Below, piece by piece: positions 1 through 6,069 of a stretch of DNA of 13,938 nt. The notes beneath the pieces were generated by a model. The model saw nothing but the letters and a program-made list of their open reading frames with translations, did no database searches and was not told where the DNA came from. Positions within the stretch are counted from its first letter, which is position 1; every line of letters begins with the position of its first letter. The stretch comes from UBA7672 sp036733305 (GTDB lineage: Bacteria > Pseudomonadota > Alphaproteobacteria > Caulobacterales > Hyphomonadaceae). The stretch lies in assembly GCA_036733305.1 (NCBI GenBank), contig DAINAT010000099.1:1-13938 (forward strand), in the 5' to 3' direction. A program made the position numbers and the translations under genes.

Positions 1-1
1 G

Positions 2-226
2 GCCGAGATCGCTGACGCCTACGCGCAGGAACAGGTCGGCAAGACCATCGACGTCCTCATCGACGAAGTCGACGAAGACGGCGCCACCGGCCGCTCCAAA
101 GCCGACGCCCCCGAGATCGACGGCAACGTCTTCATCGACGACGTCACGCTGAAGCCCGGCGACATGGTGAAAGCCAAAGTCGTCGAAGGCGAAGGCGTGG
201 ATCTCTGGGCCGAGTTGGTCCGCTAG
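2..226 (+). CDS. rimO: RimO, ribosomal protein S12 methylthiotransferase (3' end only)
   Basis: The frame is open from the left edge to a TAG and encodes the last 74 residues of a longer protein. It carries the end of the radical-SAM region followed by a TRAM RNA-binding domain. The stretch GRSKADAPEIDGNVF followed by LKPGDMVKAKVVEGEGVDLW matches the RimO form of TRAM (GRS-x-ADAPEIDG) and not the MiaB form. In the known family, RimO is a cytoplasmic enzyme with two [4Fe-4S] clusters that adds a methylthio group to an aspartate of ribosomal protein S12; its catalytic part lies upstream of the window. The gene ends 13 bases before a palindromic repeat element that may close the transcript. Identification is firm from the C-terminus alone; only completeness of the gene cannot be judged. 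Confidence 0.93.
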   Translation, partial: AEIADAYAQEQVGKTIDVLIDEVDEDGATGRSKADAPEIDGNVFIDDVTLKPGDMVKAKVVEGEGVDLWAELVR

Positions 227-238
227 CCTCCAAAATCC

Positions 239-314
239 GTAGGGTGCATTGAAGCGGAGCGTAAATGCACCGCCAGCGCCCGACGCCGGCACGGTGCATC
301 AAGATGCACCCTAC
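239..314. repeat. REPIN-like double palindrome, copy 1
   Basis: Two hairpins face each other. The first is GGTGCATT (243-250) with AATGCACC (264-271). The second is GGTGCATC (293-300) with GATGCACC (303-310). The outer ends GTAGGGTGCAT (239-249) and ATGCACCCTAC (304-314) form a perfect 11-bp inverted repeat around both. The same words recur at 6813-6872 and 13681-13737. In this copy the first hairpin has a longer loop with a nested TTGAAGC/GAGCGTAA core. It lies between rimO and the head-GIN gene, so it may also act as a transcript end. Confidence 0.8.
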
Positions 315-360
315 GATCCCGCGACCGCGGCCTCTCAAGCGAAATCTCCTTCCGACCCGC

Positions 361-388
361 TTGACAACTAAAAGCCTAGTTCGATACT
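361..388 (+). promoter_or_regulatory. Predicted sigma-70-type promoter of the first head-GIN gene
   Basis: A perfect -35 box TTGACA (361-366), a 16-bp spacer and the -10 box GATACT (383-388, four of six matches to TATAAT) put the start of transcription near 395, giving a leader of about 60 nt before the ATG at 454. The 16-bp palindrome at 366-381 fills nearly the whole spacer, as expected for a repressor site. Confidence 0.6.
366..381. promoter_or_regulatory. Candidate BlaI-type operator, AACTA-N6-TAGTT (exact copy 1)
   Basis: The site is a 5-bp inverted repeat AACTA (366-370) / TAGTT (377-381) with a 6-bp centre. It overlaps the last base of the -35 box and fills the promoter spacer. The identical arms and spacing occur once more, in the predicted promoter of the blaI-type gene (12085-12100). 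Many MecI/BlaI/CopY-family proteins are winged-helix dimers that bind short palindromes in their own promoter. Assigning this site to the BlaI of this window is inference. Confidence 0.55.
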
Positions 389-403
389 CCTAAGCTATTA
401 GTT
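388..403. promoter_or_regulatory. Imperfect second operator copy, TCCTA-N6-TAGTT
   Basis: The site has the same 5-6-5 layout with CTA...TAGTT conserved and two mismatches in the left arm. It starts exactly 22 bp (about two helix turns) after the exact copy at 366 and covers the predicted start of transcription. The blaI promoter has a comparable imperfect copy over its own predicted start. Confidence 0.35.
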
Positions 404-453
404 GCCGTCAACGGCACACCCCAGCCAAGACCCCTCAGAAGGAGATCACTCCC

Positions 454-1167
454 ATGCGCCTGGCCCTCGCCGCCGCCATCATCACCGCCACCGCAGCAGC
501 CGTCGCCGCCGTTGGCCTCGCCGCCCCCGCCTCCGCCGAAGTCCGCACCTACAACCTCGCCGGCTTCAAGAAGATCGAAGCCTCCGCCGCCTTCAAGATC
601 GAGTTCACCCAGAGCCCGACCTACTCCGTCGTGATCGACTCGAAATACGATGGCCTGCACAACATCATCGTCGAGAAAGTCGGCGACACGCTGCGCATCA
701 CGCGTCCGCAGAACAAGAACATCAAGGGCAAGCTGGAGGATGTCGTACGCATCTCCGCGCCCACGCTCGAAGCCCTGAAGTTCGACGCGGCCATCGAATT
801 CGAAGCCGACACGCTGAAGGTCAACGACCTCACCATCGTCTCCAAAGCCGCCGTCGATGTCGACATCAAGAACCTGCAGGCCCGCAACATCACCATCGTC
901 GCCGACGCCGCCACGCAGTTCGACCTGCGCGGCACATGCGCCAAACTCAACGCCACGCTCGGCACTGCCTCCGAACTCTCCGCCGACAAGCTGAAGTGCC
1001 GCGAGACGCACATCGATGCGGGCTTCGCCTCCAACGCCCACGCCTTCGCTTCAGAGAAAGCCGTCGCCAACGCCGGCATGGCCTCCACCGTTCGCATCAG
1101 CGGCCGCCCGCGCGACTTCACCGAAACGCACGACCGCTTCGACTCAAAGGTTTCGCTGGCCGACTAG
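454..1167 (+). CDS. Exported head-GIN-domain (DUF2807) protein, divergent paralogue 1
   Basis: This 237-residue protein begins with a Sec signal peptide whose likely cleavage is after APASA (A28). AAGGAG at 439-444 fixes the ATG. The rest is a head-GIN/DUF2807 domain: it opens with YNLAGFKKIEASAAFKIEF and continues as short beta-strand repeats of about 20 residues, typical of a right-handed beta-solenoid. C162 and C182, 20 residues apart, match Cys pairs at the same spacing in the next two genes and could form a disulfide. Unlike them it has no lipobox, and the SSGA/GGA turns have become AAx (DAAIEFEA, KAAVDVD, DAATQFD), so it is a diverged, probably periplasmic form. It sits behind its own promoter with a putative BlaI-type operator and is 283 bp from the next paralogue. 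The family has no settled biochemical role; its name refers to a proposed adhesin head. Confidence 0.88.
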   Translation: MRLALAAAIITATAAAVAAVGLAAPASAEVRTYNLAGFKKIEASAAFKIEFTQSPTYSVVIDSKYDGLHNIIVEKVGDTLRITRPQNKNIKGKLEDVVRISAPTLEALKFDAAIEFEADTLKVNDLTIVSKAAVDVDIKNLQARNITIVADAATQFDLRGTCAKLNATLGTASELSADKLKCRETHIDAGFASNAHAFASEKAVANAGMASTVRISGRPRDFTETHDRFDSKVSLAD

Positions 1168-1182
1168 GCTCGCATCACAGAC

Positions 1183-1229
1183 CTGGCTCCACGCATCCTG
1201 ACCGCCCAACCTGACTGGGCCGGAGCCAG
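1183..1229 (+). other. Inverted repeat CTGGCTCC / GGAGCCAG
   Basis: An 8-bp perfect inverted repeat (1183-1190 and 1222-1229) with a 31-nt loop begins 16 bases after the first head-GIN stop codon and lies directly before the stronger hairpin at 1240-1288. The long loop makes it a weak structure on its own. Confidence 0.3.
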
Positions 1230-1239
1230 CACCAAGGAA

Positions 1240-1288
1240 GAACCGGCGGCGCATAAGAAGACCCCGACAATGCCAACGCCGCCGGTTC
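1240..1288 (+). terminator. 12-bp hairpin with long loop after head-GIN gene 1
   Basis: GAACCGGCGGCG (1240-1251) and CGCCGCCGGTTC (1277-1288) form a perfect 12-bp GC-rich stem around a 25-nt loop. No T-run follows, so it is not a textbook intrinsic terminator. It could stabilise the 3' end of the mRNA or act with Rho. Confidence 0.45.
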
Positions 1289-1329
1289 ATCCCCCCAAAT
1301 TCCCCAGCGCCCGCGCCACAAAGCGCATA

Positions 1330-1358
1330 TTGTTTTTCGATAAGAACGAGACTATCCT
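1330..1358 (+). promoter_or_regulatory. Possible promoter of the two-gene head-GIN lipoprotein operon
   Basis: TTGTTT (1330-1335), a 17-bp spacer and TATCCT (1353-1358) form a fair sigma-70-type match in an AT-rich patch of otherwise GC-rich DNA, 92 bp before the ATG at 1451. I found no AACTA-N6-TAGTT site here. A half-match to the TCGATAA motif (1337-1343) lies inside the spacer. Confidence 0.35.
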
Positions 1359-1450
1359 GAAACCACGGACGCCTTGGGTTAGAGGCGAAACTTGAATGCC
1401 CGGCTCAGTTCGTCCGTCCAAGAAGACTACGAAAACATAAGGGCAAACTG

Positions 1451-2116
1451 ATGCATCGCGCTTTCCTCATCCTCCTCCCCACCATCGCCGCCTTGTCCGC
1501 CGCCGGCTGTGTCGTCGGCAACGCCAGCGCCAACGGCCAGCCGTATTCGGACGCTCACCGCGCCAGCTACACGAACTTCGACGAAGTCGACGCCTCAGCC
1601 GGCGTTGAAGTCATCGTCAGGCAGGGCGCCTTCAACGTTCAGGCGACAAGCCCGAACAACGCCAACCTCGACAACCTGATCGTCGAAGTGCGCGACCGCA
1701 CGCTCCACGTCAGCCGCAAGCAGAAGGCGATGGGCTGGGGCGACAACCCCCACTATCGCGTCGATGTCTCGGCTCCCGCCTACACCGGCTTCGAAGCTTC
1801 CTCGGGCGCGAGCATCACTGGCGCCAACCTGCAACTCGCCAATGTCGACGTCGACGTCACCTCCGGCGCCAGCATCGAGTTGTCCGGGGCCTGCAAGGCA
1901 CTCAGCGGCGGCGCCTCTTCCGGCGCGCGCTACAGCGGCAAGAATCTCAAGTGCGAGACCGCCAATCTCCAGGCTTCATCCGGCGCCAGCGTACAGGCCT
2001 TCGCCGTCAGCGCCGCCAGCGGCGACGCCTCCTCCGGCGCCAGCGTGAACTTCTTCGGCAACCCCGCCCGCCTCGATCGCGACGAGTCCAGCGGCGGCTC
2101 GGTCAACGCGCGCTAG
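1451..2116 (+). CDS. Head-GIN-domain (DUF2807) lipoprotein, paralogue 2
   Basis: This 221-residue protein starts with a lipoprotein signal, LSAAGC, with C20 as the lipidated cysteine. The mature protein should sit in the outer membrane or face the periplasm or surface. The DUF2807 domain opens with YTNFDEVDASAGVEVIVRQG (40-59). It then shows a ladder of SSGA-type turns at residues 117, 138, 156, 176, 194 and 213, roughly every 20 residues, as in a beta-solenoid. C148 and C168 form the 20-residue Cys pair shared with both paralogues. The start is the ATG behind a weak AAGGG. The stop is 17 bp before the next gene, so the two are co-transcribed. Molecular function is not known for this family; adhesion or envelope maintenance are the usual suggestions. 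Confidence 0.88.
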   Translation: MHRAFLILLPTIAALSAAGCVVGNASANGQPYSDAHRASYTNFDEVDASAGVEVIVRQGAFNVQATSPNNANLDNLIVEVRDRTLHVSRKQKAMGWGDNPHYRVDVSAPAYTGFEASSGASITGANLQLANVDVDVTSGASIELSGACKALSGGASSGARYSGKNLKCETANLQASSGASVQAFAVSAASGDASSGASVNFFGNPARLDRDESSGGSVNAR

Positions 2117-2133
2117 GCTGAGGAAAAATCGCC

Positions 2134-2838
2134 ATGAAAAAGATCACCCCGCTCCTCTGCGCAGCGGCGCTGGCCACAACCAGCGGCTGCGTCATGACCG
2201 AATCGGTCGAAACACGCACTTTCAACCACTCCGACTTCGACGCCATCGACGCCTCCGGTGGCGTGAACGTGGTGCTGAAACAAGGTCCGTTCGCCGTCAG
2301 CGCCGAAGGCCCGAAAAGCAAACTCGACAAGCTCGTCGTCAAACAGCAGGGCGCGACGCTCTCGGTCCACCGCGAGTCGAGCACGATCACCTGGTTCAGC
2401 GTCAGCACAAGCGACGTCGTCACCATCACCGCGCCCACTTACACGGCCATCAGCGCCACCGGCGGCGCCGATATCGAAACAGCGGGCCTCGCCCTCCCCG
2501 CCCTCGCTCTCAGGATCAGCGGCGGCGCAGATTTCGACGCTAAAGACTTCAAGATCGATCAGCTCACCGTCGATGGCTCGGGCGGCAGCGATGTGCGCGT
2601 CTCCGGCGCCTGCAAGTCCGCCACCATCAACGCATCCGGTGGTGCAGATTTCGGAGGCAAGAACTTCATCTGCGAGACGGCCACGGTCACGTCGTCCAGC
2701 GGCTCGGATGTCGAGATCCACGCATCGCTCACCGCAACGGGCGACGCTTCATCCGGCGCAGACATCCGCTTCTACGGAAATCCCGCGAACGTCACCCGCA
2801 ATGAAAGCAGCGGCGGCGACGTTGAGGTCGCCAACTAA
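2134..2838 (+). CDS. Head-GIN-domain (DUF2807) lipoprotein, paralogue 3
   Basis: This 234-residue protein has a lipobox ATTSGC with C19 as the lipidation site and a strong GAGGAAA ribosome-binding site in the 17-bp gap after paralogue 2. The domain opens with FNHSDFDAIDASGGVNVVLK, a close match to the opening of paralogue 2. Gly-rich turns GGAD, SGGAD, SGGSD and SSGSD follow at about 20-residue spacing. C160 and C180 repeat the conserved Cys pair. Its C-terminus, FYGNPANVTRNESSGGDVEV, parallels FFGNPARLDRDESSGGSVNA of paralogue 2, showing tandem duplication. A 12-bp hairpin follows the stop. It is the second gene of the head-GIN lipoprotein operon. The two lipoproteins may form a hetero-oligomer; that is inference. 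Confidence 0.88.
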   Translation: MKKITPLLCAAALATTSGCVMTESVETRTFNHSDFDAIDASGGVNVVLKQGPFAVSAEGPKSKLDKLVVKQQGATLSVHRESSTITWFSVSTSDVVTITAPTYTAISATGGADIETAGLALPALALRISGGADFDAKDFKIDQLTVDGSGGSDVRVSGACKSATINASGGADFGGKNFICETATVTSSSGSDVEIHASLTATGDASSGADIRFYGNPANVTRNESSGGDVEVAN

Positions 2839-2849
2839 GGAAATTGCTC

Positions 2850-2879
2850 ATCCCGCTCCGGTAAAACCCGGAGCGGGAT
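2850..2879 (+). terminator. Hairpin terminator of the head-GIN lipoprotein operon
   Basis: ATCCCGCTCCGG (2850-2861) pairs perfectly with CCGGAGCGGGAT (2868-2879) across a 6-nt loop, 11 bp after the stop codon. There is no T-run. The same ATCCCG...CGGGAT frame with a 6-nt loop ends the gene at 12337-12681, so this may be the local terminator style. It can also serve the convergent lipoprotein gene ending at 2965. Confidence 0.65.
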
Positions 2880-2964
2880 CCAGGGCGCCGTCGTTGTGGC
2901 GCCGGCTGGGTGGGACCCTGGGACCCGATACGCAGTCGGGACGAGCAGTCGAACCTGTCGGCTT

Positions 2965-3342
2965 CTAGCGTCCGACGCGGTTCATCAGGAACACCCGCGC
3001 ATTGCGGGGAACACCAAGTTCAGCAAACGACCAGACCATGCGGCGGCCATCGGGAACGAGCGCCTTGCAGTGATCTTCATTGATGCGGCGGAAGCCGACA
3101 TCGAACTTGTCGTCGCCGCGATCACGCACCACCGGCGCAAAATCCTGCTTGTCCGTGCAGCCGTTCGAATGCGCGATGATCATCACTTCGGGACCGCGCG
3201 AACTCACCTCGGCGCCAAGCACTTTGGCGAAATCATCATCCCTGTCCCAGCGGGACTCGCGCACATCGGCGTCCACCACGATGCACCCGGAGAGCATCAC
3301 GCCAGCCAGCCCGGCCGCAGCCAGCGTCGTCATCTTTTTCAT
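2965..3342 (-). CDS. Small lipoprotein of unknown function with a conserved-looking Cys pair
   Basis: The product is 125 residues starting MKKMTTLAAAGLAG, with lipobox MLSGC and lipidated Cys at residue 20. The frame extends upstream without a stop to 3426, but that part has no signal character and covers the promoter-like AT-rich patch, so I take the internal ATG at 3342. The ribosome-binding site is weak (GGGG). The mature part carries SNGCTDKQDFAPVV, then RINEDHCKALVPDG, then WSFAELGVPRNARVFLMN. These suggest a compact beta-rich periplasmic domain with two cysteines able to form a disulfide. I cannot assign a named family. It converges on the head-GIN operon, and its upstream region shares the motif TCGAWTATCGATAA with the blaI promoter, hinting at shared regulation. 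Confidence 0.75.
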   Translation of the reverse strand: MKKMTTLAAAGLAGVMLSGCIVVDADVRESRWDRDDDFAKVLGAEVSSRGPEVMIIAHSNGCTDKQDFAPVVRDRGDDKFDVGFRRINEDHCKALVPDGRRMVWSFAELGVPRNARVFLMNRVGR

Positions 3343-3373
3343 CTCAGACCCCGTTCTTATCTCGTTGGGATCA

Positions 3374-3390
3374 TTATCGATATTCGATAT
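3374..3390 (-). promoter_or_regulatory. TATCGATA-type motif upstream of the small lipoprotein gene
   Basis: Read on the - strand the site is ATATCGAATATCGATAA; 3375-3382 is the perfect palindrome TATCGATA. The same word TCGAWTATCGATAA sits in the blaI promoter spacer at 12069-12082. The GATAAT inside it would also serve as a -10 box five of six identical to consensus, though I see no good -35. Confidence 0.4.
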
Positions 3391-3790
3391 GAACGCGCGA
3401 TGAATACACGTTGGTGTACGGAGCAACCCGACCCAACAATCGCTTCAACTTCGCCAGCAACTTCCCCGGTCCGCGTCGCGCCGCACGCTCACCTTCTCGA
3501 ACACGCTCCACGCCTGCTTGCAGCGCGTCGCCTGCGCCGTGCGTCATGGTCATCGGCACGAACAACGCGTCGTGGATCGCAGACGTCGTGCGCGCGTCCT
3601 CGTCGACGATGCAGAGGTCGAAATAAAACGCACTCCGCGGCAGCGAGCTCCGCGCGCCGAAGGTGATCTATGTTTGCCAAGCCATCATCGCTCTCGCGCG
3701 CGATGCTTGCGTGTAGTGACGGGTCACCGATCAGGCTCAGGAGCTCACCGATCCTGCACCACTCCGCGCAAAGCGCGCGAACACCACAAC
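3374..3790 (-). pseudogene. Possible degraded, frameshifted coding remnant (unidentified)
   Basis: Two overlapping - strand frames look coding-like in succession. One, covering about 3790 to 3620, reads GELLSLIGDPSLHASIARES and on to ANIDHLRRAELAAAECVLF. Another, open from 3667 to 3374, reads AFYFDLCIVDEDARTTSAIH followed by DALFVPMTMTHGAGDAL. Neither has a sensible start codon with a ribosome-binding site. Switching frame near 3620-3640 would join them into one product, which suggests a frameshifted relic. The tail of the second frame runs into the promoter region of the small lipoprotein gene, so its end is unlikely to be functional. I recognise no family, and chance open frames in GC-rich DNA remain a real alternative. 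Confidence 0.25.
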
Positions 3791-3957
3791 TCGCATGAGG
3801 GCATTAACCGGGATCAGGCTGCGACTCGGCATCGCAGGGGAGGCCCTGCGGCGATTTGCTGTACAAAACTAAGTGTTACCGGATTGACCCGAACAGGCGC
3901 CCAAGCCGATATCTCTGGTTCCGAGGCCCGTCCCCCCAACCCAGGGCCGAGGATGGA

Positions 3958-3983
3958 GGGGGCGCTGGGTGACCAGCGCCCCC
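3958..3983 (-). terminator. Strong GNRA-loop hairpin
   Basis: GGGGGCGCTGG (3958-3968) pairs perfectly over 11 bp with CCAGCGCCCCC (3973-3983). The plus-strand loop is GTGA, a GNRA tetraloop; on the minus strand it is TCAC. It lies 15 bases after the stop of the 37-codon - strand fragment, as a terminator would. No T-run follows on either strand. Confidence 0.5.
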
Positions 3984-3997
3984 GACACATTTCAGGG

Positions 3998-4108
3998 CTA
4001 CTCCGCAAACTGCGGCACGGGCAAAAGCCCGATCCCCATAGCCCAACCTTTCCAGTGATAGCTGCGCGCCAGGCCCTTCGGCCATTCCCCATTTTGGGTA
4101 TGCGGCAG
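3998..4108 (-). pseudogene. 37-codon C-terminal-like fragment ahead of a hairpin
   Basis: The frame reads LPHTQNGEWPKGLARSYHW, then KGWAMGIGLLPVPQFAE and a TAG. The composition (W, Y, H, conserved-looking G/P spacing) is protein-like, unlike the Arg-rich shadow frames of GC-rich DNA, and a strong hairpin follows 15 bases downstream. The frame is closed upstream by a TGA at 4109-4111. The only plausible starts are a CTG at 4108 without a clear ribosome-binding site, or an internal ATG leaving 13 residues. It may be the surviving 3' end of a deleted gene or a very small gene with an unusual start. I recognise no family. Confidence 0.3.
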
Positions 4109-4160
4109 TCATCCATGCGATTTGGCAGACGGTCCGACCGCGATCGGAAAACCGCTCGCG

Positions 4161-4997
4161 CTAGTCGATTTTGTACTGCTCCAGCCTGTAACCCGGATCA
4201 GGATATTCCAGCTTCATCGCTTCCAGTTCGGCGCGGATCAGCCGCGAGGTGATCGCATCGCGCCGCGACCTGCTATCGGCTGGCACCACATGCCACGGGG
4301 CATGCGGCGTCGAGCAACGCTGCAGCACCGTTTCGTAGGCAGCCTGATACTCATCCCACAGCTTGCGGTCTTCCAGATCGCCCGGATTGAACTTCCAGCG
4401 CTTCTCGGGAACCTCCAGCCGCTCGCGCAGCCGTTCGCCCTGCTCCTCCTTCGAGATGTGCAGCATGATCTTCAGAACGCGCGTACCGTTCTCGACCAGC
4501 ATCTTCTCGAAGTCGTTGATCTGCGCATAGCGCTGCTCGACCATGCTGGCGGGCGCGAGATTGCGCACCTTCACAACCAGCACGTCCTCATACTGCGAGC
4601 GGTTGAAGACGGTGATGTAACCCTTGCGCGGGGCCACCTTGTGCAAGCGCCACAGATAGTCGTGCGCCAGCTCCTCCTCGGTCGGCTTGCCGAAGGCATG
4701 CACCATCACGCCCAGCGGACTGGTGAAGCGGAACGCCTCCTTCGCCGCGCCATCCTTGCCCGAGGTATCGATCCCCTGCAGGATCACCAGCAACGCCCCG
4801 GCCTTGGACGCGAACAACGTATCCTGCAGCTCGTTGATCTTGATCGCGTCCTCCTCGAGCGAGGCTTTCGCGTCCTTCTTGCTCTCGAACAGCTTCTCGC
4901 CGCGCGTATCGCGCTCCTTCAGCGAGAACGACTTCGCCTTCTTCGGGTCCACGATCGTGGCGCTCTGGACATCCTTCAGGCTCGGCTGGCTCGGCAT
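4161..4997 (-). CDS. ppk2: PPK2-family polyphosphate kinase / polyP:nucleotide phosphotransferase
   Basis: The product has 278 residues from the ATG at 4997, chosen because GCAGGAGTG lies just upstream and family members begin near here; an upstream ATG at 5075 in frame would add 26 Arg-rich residues with no family character. Key motifs are a Walker A loop GIDTSGKDG (75-83), the FNRSQYEDVLVV segment (131-142) typical of the PPK2-related subgroup often described as polyP:AMP/ADP phosphotransferase, and the lid region SKEEQGERLRER (183-194). These cytoplasmic enzymes move phosphate between inorganic polyphosphate and nucleotides, favouring NMP or NDP phosphorylation. Which nucleotide is used cannot be told from this sequence. 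It is a full-length single gene, 159 bp downstream of rpsD and separated from it by a terminator. Confidence 0.92.
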   Translation of the reverse strand: MPSQPSLKDVQSATIVDPKKAKSFSLKERDTRGEKLFESKKDAKASLEEDAIKINELQDTLFASKAGALLVILQGIDTSGKDGAAKEAFRFTSPLGVMVHAFGKPTEEELAHDYLWRLHKVAPRKGYITVFNRSQYEDVLVVKVRNLAPASMVEQRYAQINDFEKMLVENGTRVLKIMLHISKEEQGERLRERLEVPEKRWKFNPGDLEDRKLWDEYQAAYETVLQRCSTPHAPWHVVPADSRSRRDAITSRLIRAELEAMKLEYPDPGYRLEQYKID

Positions 4998-5101
4998 GGG
5001 CACTCCTGCGCTAATCCCCCGGTAACGCCCCAAGCCTAGCGCCTGATGCGGCCCCCGTCTTGCCTTTCGCCTCACGGGCGAGCGCGCAGCCAGAAAGCGA
5101 A

Positions 5102-5127
5102 AGGGCGGCCCATTTCCAGGCCGCCCT
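5102..5127 (-). terminator. Intrinsic terminator of rpsD
   Basis: Read on the - strand, AGGGCGGCC and GGCCGCCCT form a 9-bp perfect stem with an 8-nt loop, followed by TTTCGCTTTC. It lies 29 bp after the rpsD stop and before the ppk2 start, so the two genes are separate transcription units unless there is read-through. Confidence 0.75.
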
Positions 5128-5156
5128 CTCCAGTGTTCTGCAGTCGTGATCCCGTC

Positions 5157-5774
5157 TTACGACGAGTAGTATTCGACCACGAGGTTCGGTTCCATGCGCG
5201 CGGCGTACGGAATGTCCGACAGCGCCGGCATGCGGATGAACTTCGCCGTGCCGGCTTTCTGATCGACTTCCACATAGTCGGGAACTTCACGTTCGGCCGA
5301 GCCCATGGCTTCGATGACCAGCGCCATGTTGCGCGAACGCTCCTTGACCTGAATGATGTCGCCCGGCTTCACCAGCATCGAGCCGATGTTGGCTTTCTTG
5401 CCGTTCAGCGTGACGTGGCCGTGGTTCACGAACTGACGCGCCGCGAAGATCGTCGGCACGAATTTCGAGCGGTACACAACCGTATCCAGACGCGACTCGA
5501 GCAGGCCCACCAGCAGCTCGGCGGTGTTGCCGGTGCGGCGCGTGGCCTCTTCATAGGTCTTGCGGAACTGCTTTTCCGTGATGTCGCCGTAGAAGCCCTT
5601 GAGCTTCTGCTTGGCCATCAGCTGGATGCCGAAGTCCGACGGCTTGTTGGCGCGGCGTGCGCCGTGCTGGCCGGGACGGGTCTGGCGGTTGTTGATCGGG
5701 GATTTCGGACGACCCCACACGTTTTCACCAACGCGACGGTCGAGTTTGTACTTAGCGTTCTGACGCCTGGACAT
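5157..5774 (-). CDS. rpsD: Small ribosomal subunit protein S4
   Basis: The product has 205 residues from the ATG at 5774, the length usual for alphaproteobacterial S4; the frame is open further upstream but that part has no S4 similarity, and GAGG precedes this ATG. It begins MSRRQNAKYKLDRRVGENVW and carries the N-terminal S4 signature RPGQHG (33-38). The S4 RNA-binding domain at about 92-155 (LESRLDTVVYRSKF, then ARQFVNHGHVTLNGK) is intact, and the C-terminus ends VVEYYSS. S4 binds 16S rRNA early in 30S assembly. Here it stands alone, not in the alpha operon with rpoA, as is common in alphaproteobacteria. No odd features. Confidence 0.98.
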   Translation of the reverse strand: MSRRQNAKYKLDRRVGENVWGRPKSPINNRQTRPGQHGARRANKPSDFGIQLMAKQKLKGFYGDITEKQFRKTYEEATRRTGNTAELLVGLLESRLDTVVYRSKFVPTIFAARQFVNHGHVTLNGKKANIGSMLVKPGDIIQVKERSRNMALVIEAMGSAEREVPDYVEVDQKAGTAKFIRMPALSDIPYAARMEPNLVVEYYSS

Positions 5775-6069
5775 AATAGCCTCTTTGTCGATGCGCCCCG
5801 GCGGGACCCCTATGGCCCTCGCGATCTCAACGGCGGTACGCGCATCACCCGTAATTCCCGACCGTTTCCGGCGCGGAAGCGGGCAAAAACAGGATTGGCG
5901 GCCATAAGTCAAGGCCGCGGGCCCTCCAGCCGGAAAACTCCCGGTTTCTGGGCGTTTCCGCCGCGCCCCCTATCGTAACAGATGGTTAGCGGGAACGCTT
6001 GAAAAGGTCCGCGACTTGAGGATTGTGGCGCCTGGCTGGGCCACAGGCCGCCGGGGAGCGAACACGTCC
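5775..6069. other. Divergent intergenic region between rpsD and the TerC-family gene
   Basis: This 295-bp gap carries both promoters. On the - strand TTGACT (5907-5912) is a good -35 box for rpsD, though no clear -10 stands at the right distance. On the + strand a 6-bp hairpin TGTGGC/GCCACA (6025-6046) precedes the GGGGAG ribosome-binding site. I see no complete riboswitch fold. Confidence 0.4.

Larger units (their letters stand above)
3343..4160. other. 818-bp stretch without a confident gene
   Basis: This gap between the small lipoprotein start and the ppk2 stop holds the motif at 3374-3390, the degraded - strand coding remnant (3374-3790), a 37-codon - strand fragment (3998-4108) and an 11-bp hairpin (3958-3983). 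A short direct repeat, CTCACCGATC, occurs twice near 3725-3755. I see no transposase, integrase, tRNA or terminal inverted repeats. The region reads like a site of past gene loss. Confidence 0.5.

Noticed and set aside
3405..3418. TACAC-N4-GTGTA palindrome as a CopY/BlaI-type TACA...TGTA operator
   Set aside because: It is a single copy, not near a convincing promoter, and differs from the AACTA-N6-TAGTT site that is repeated at the blaI promoter.
3343..4160. Mobile-element insertion in the gene-poor gap
   Set aside because: No transposase or integrase sequence, no terminal inverted repeats, and no target duplication could be found.
4122..5039. Long + strand open frame opposite ppk2
   Set aside because: The - strand has an unmistakable PPK2 protein; the + frame is Arg/Leu/His-rich shadow sequence.
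6016..6069. yybP-ykoY manganese riboswitch before the TerC-family gene
   Set aside because: TerC/YjbE genes often have one and GGGGAG is present, but it is only the ribosome-binding site about 11 bases before the ATG; the rest of the conserved fold is not visible.
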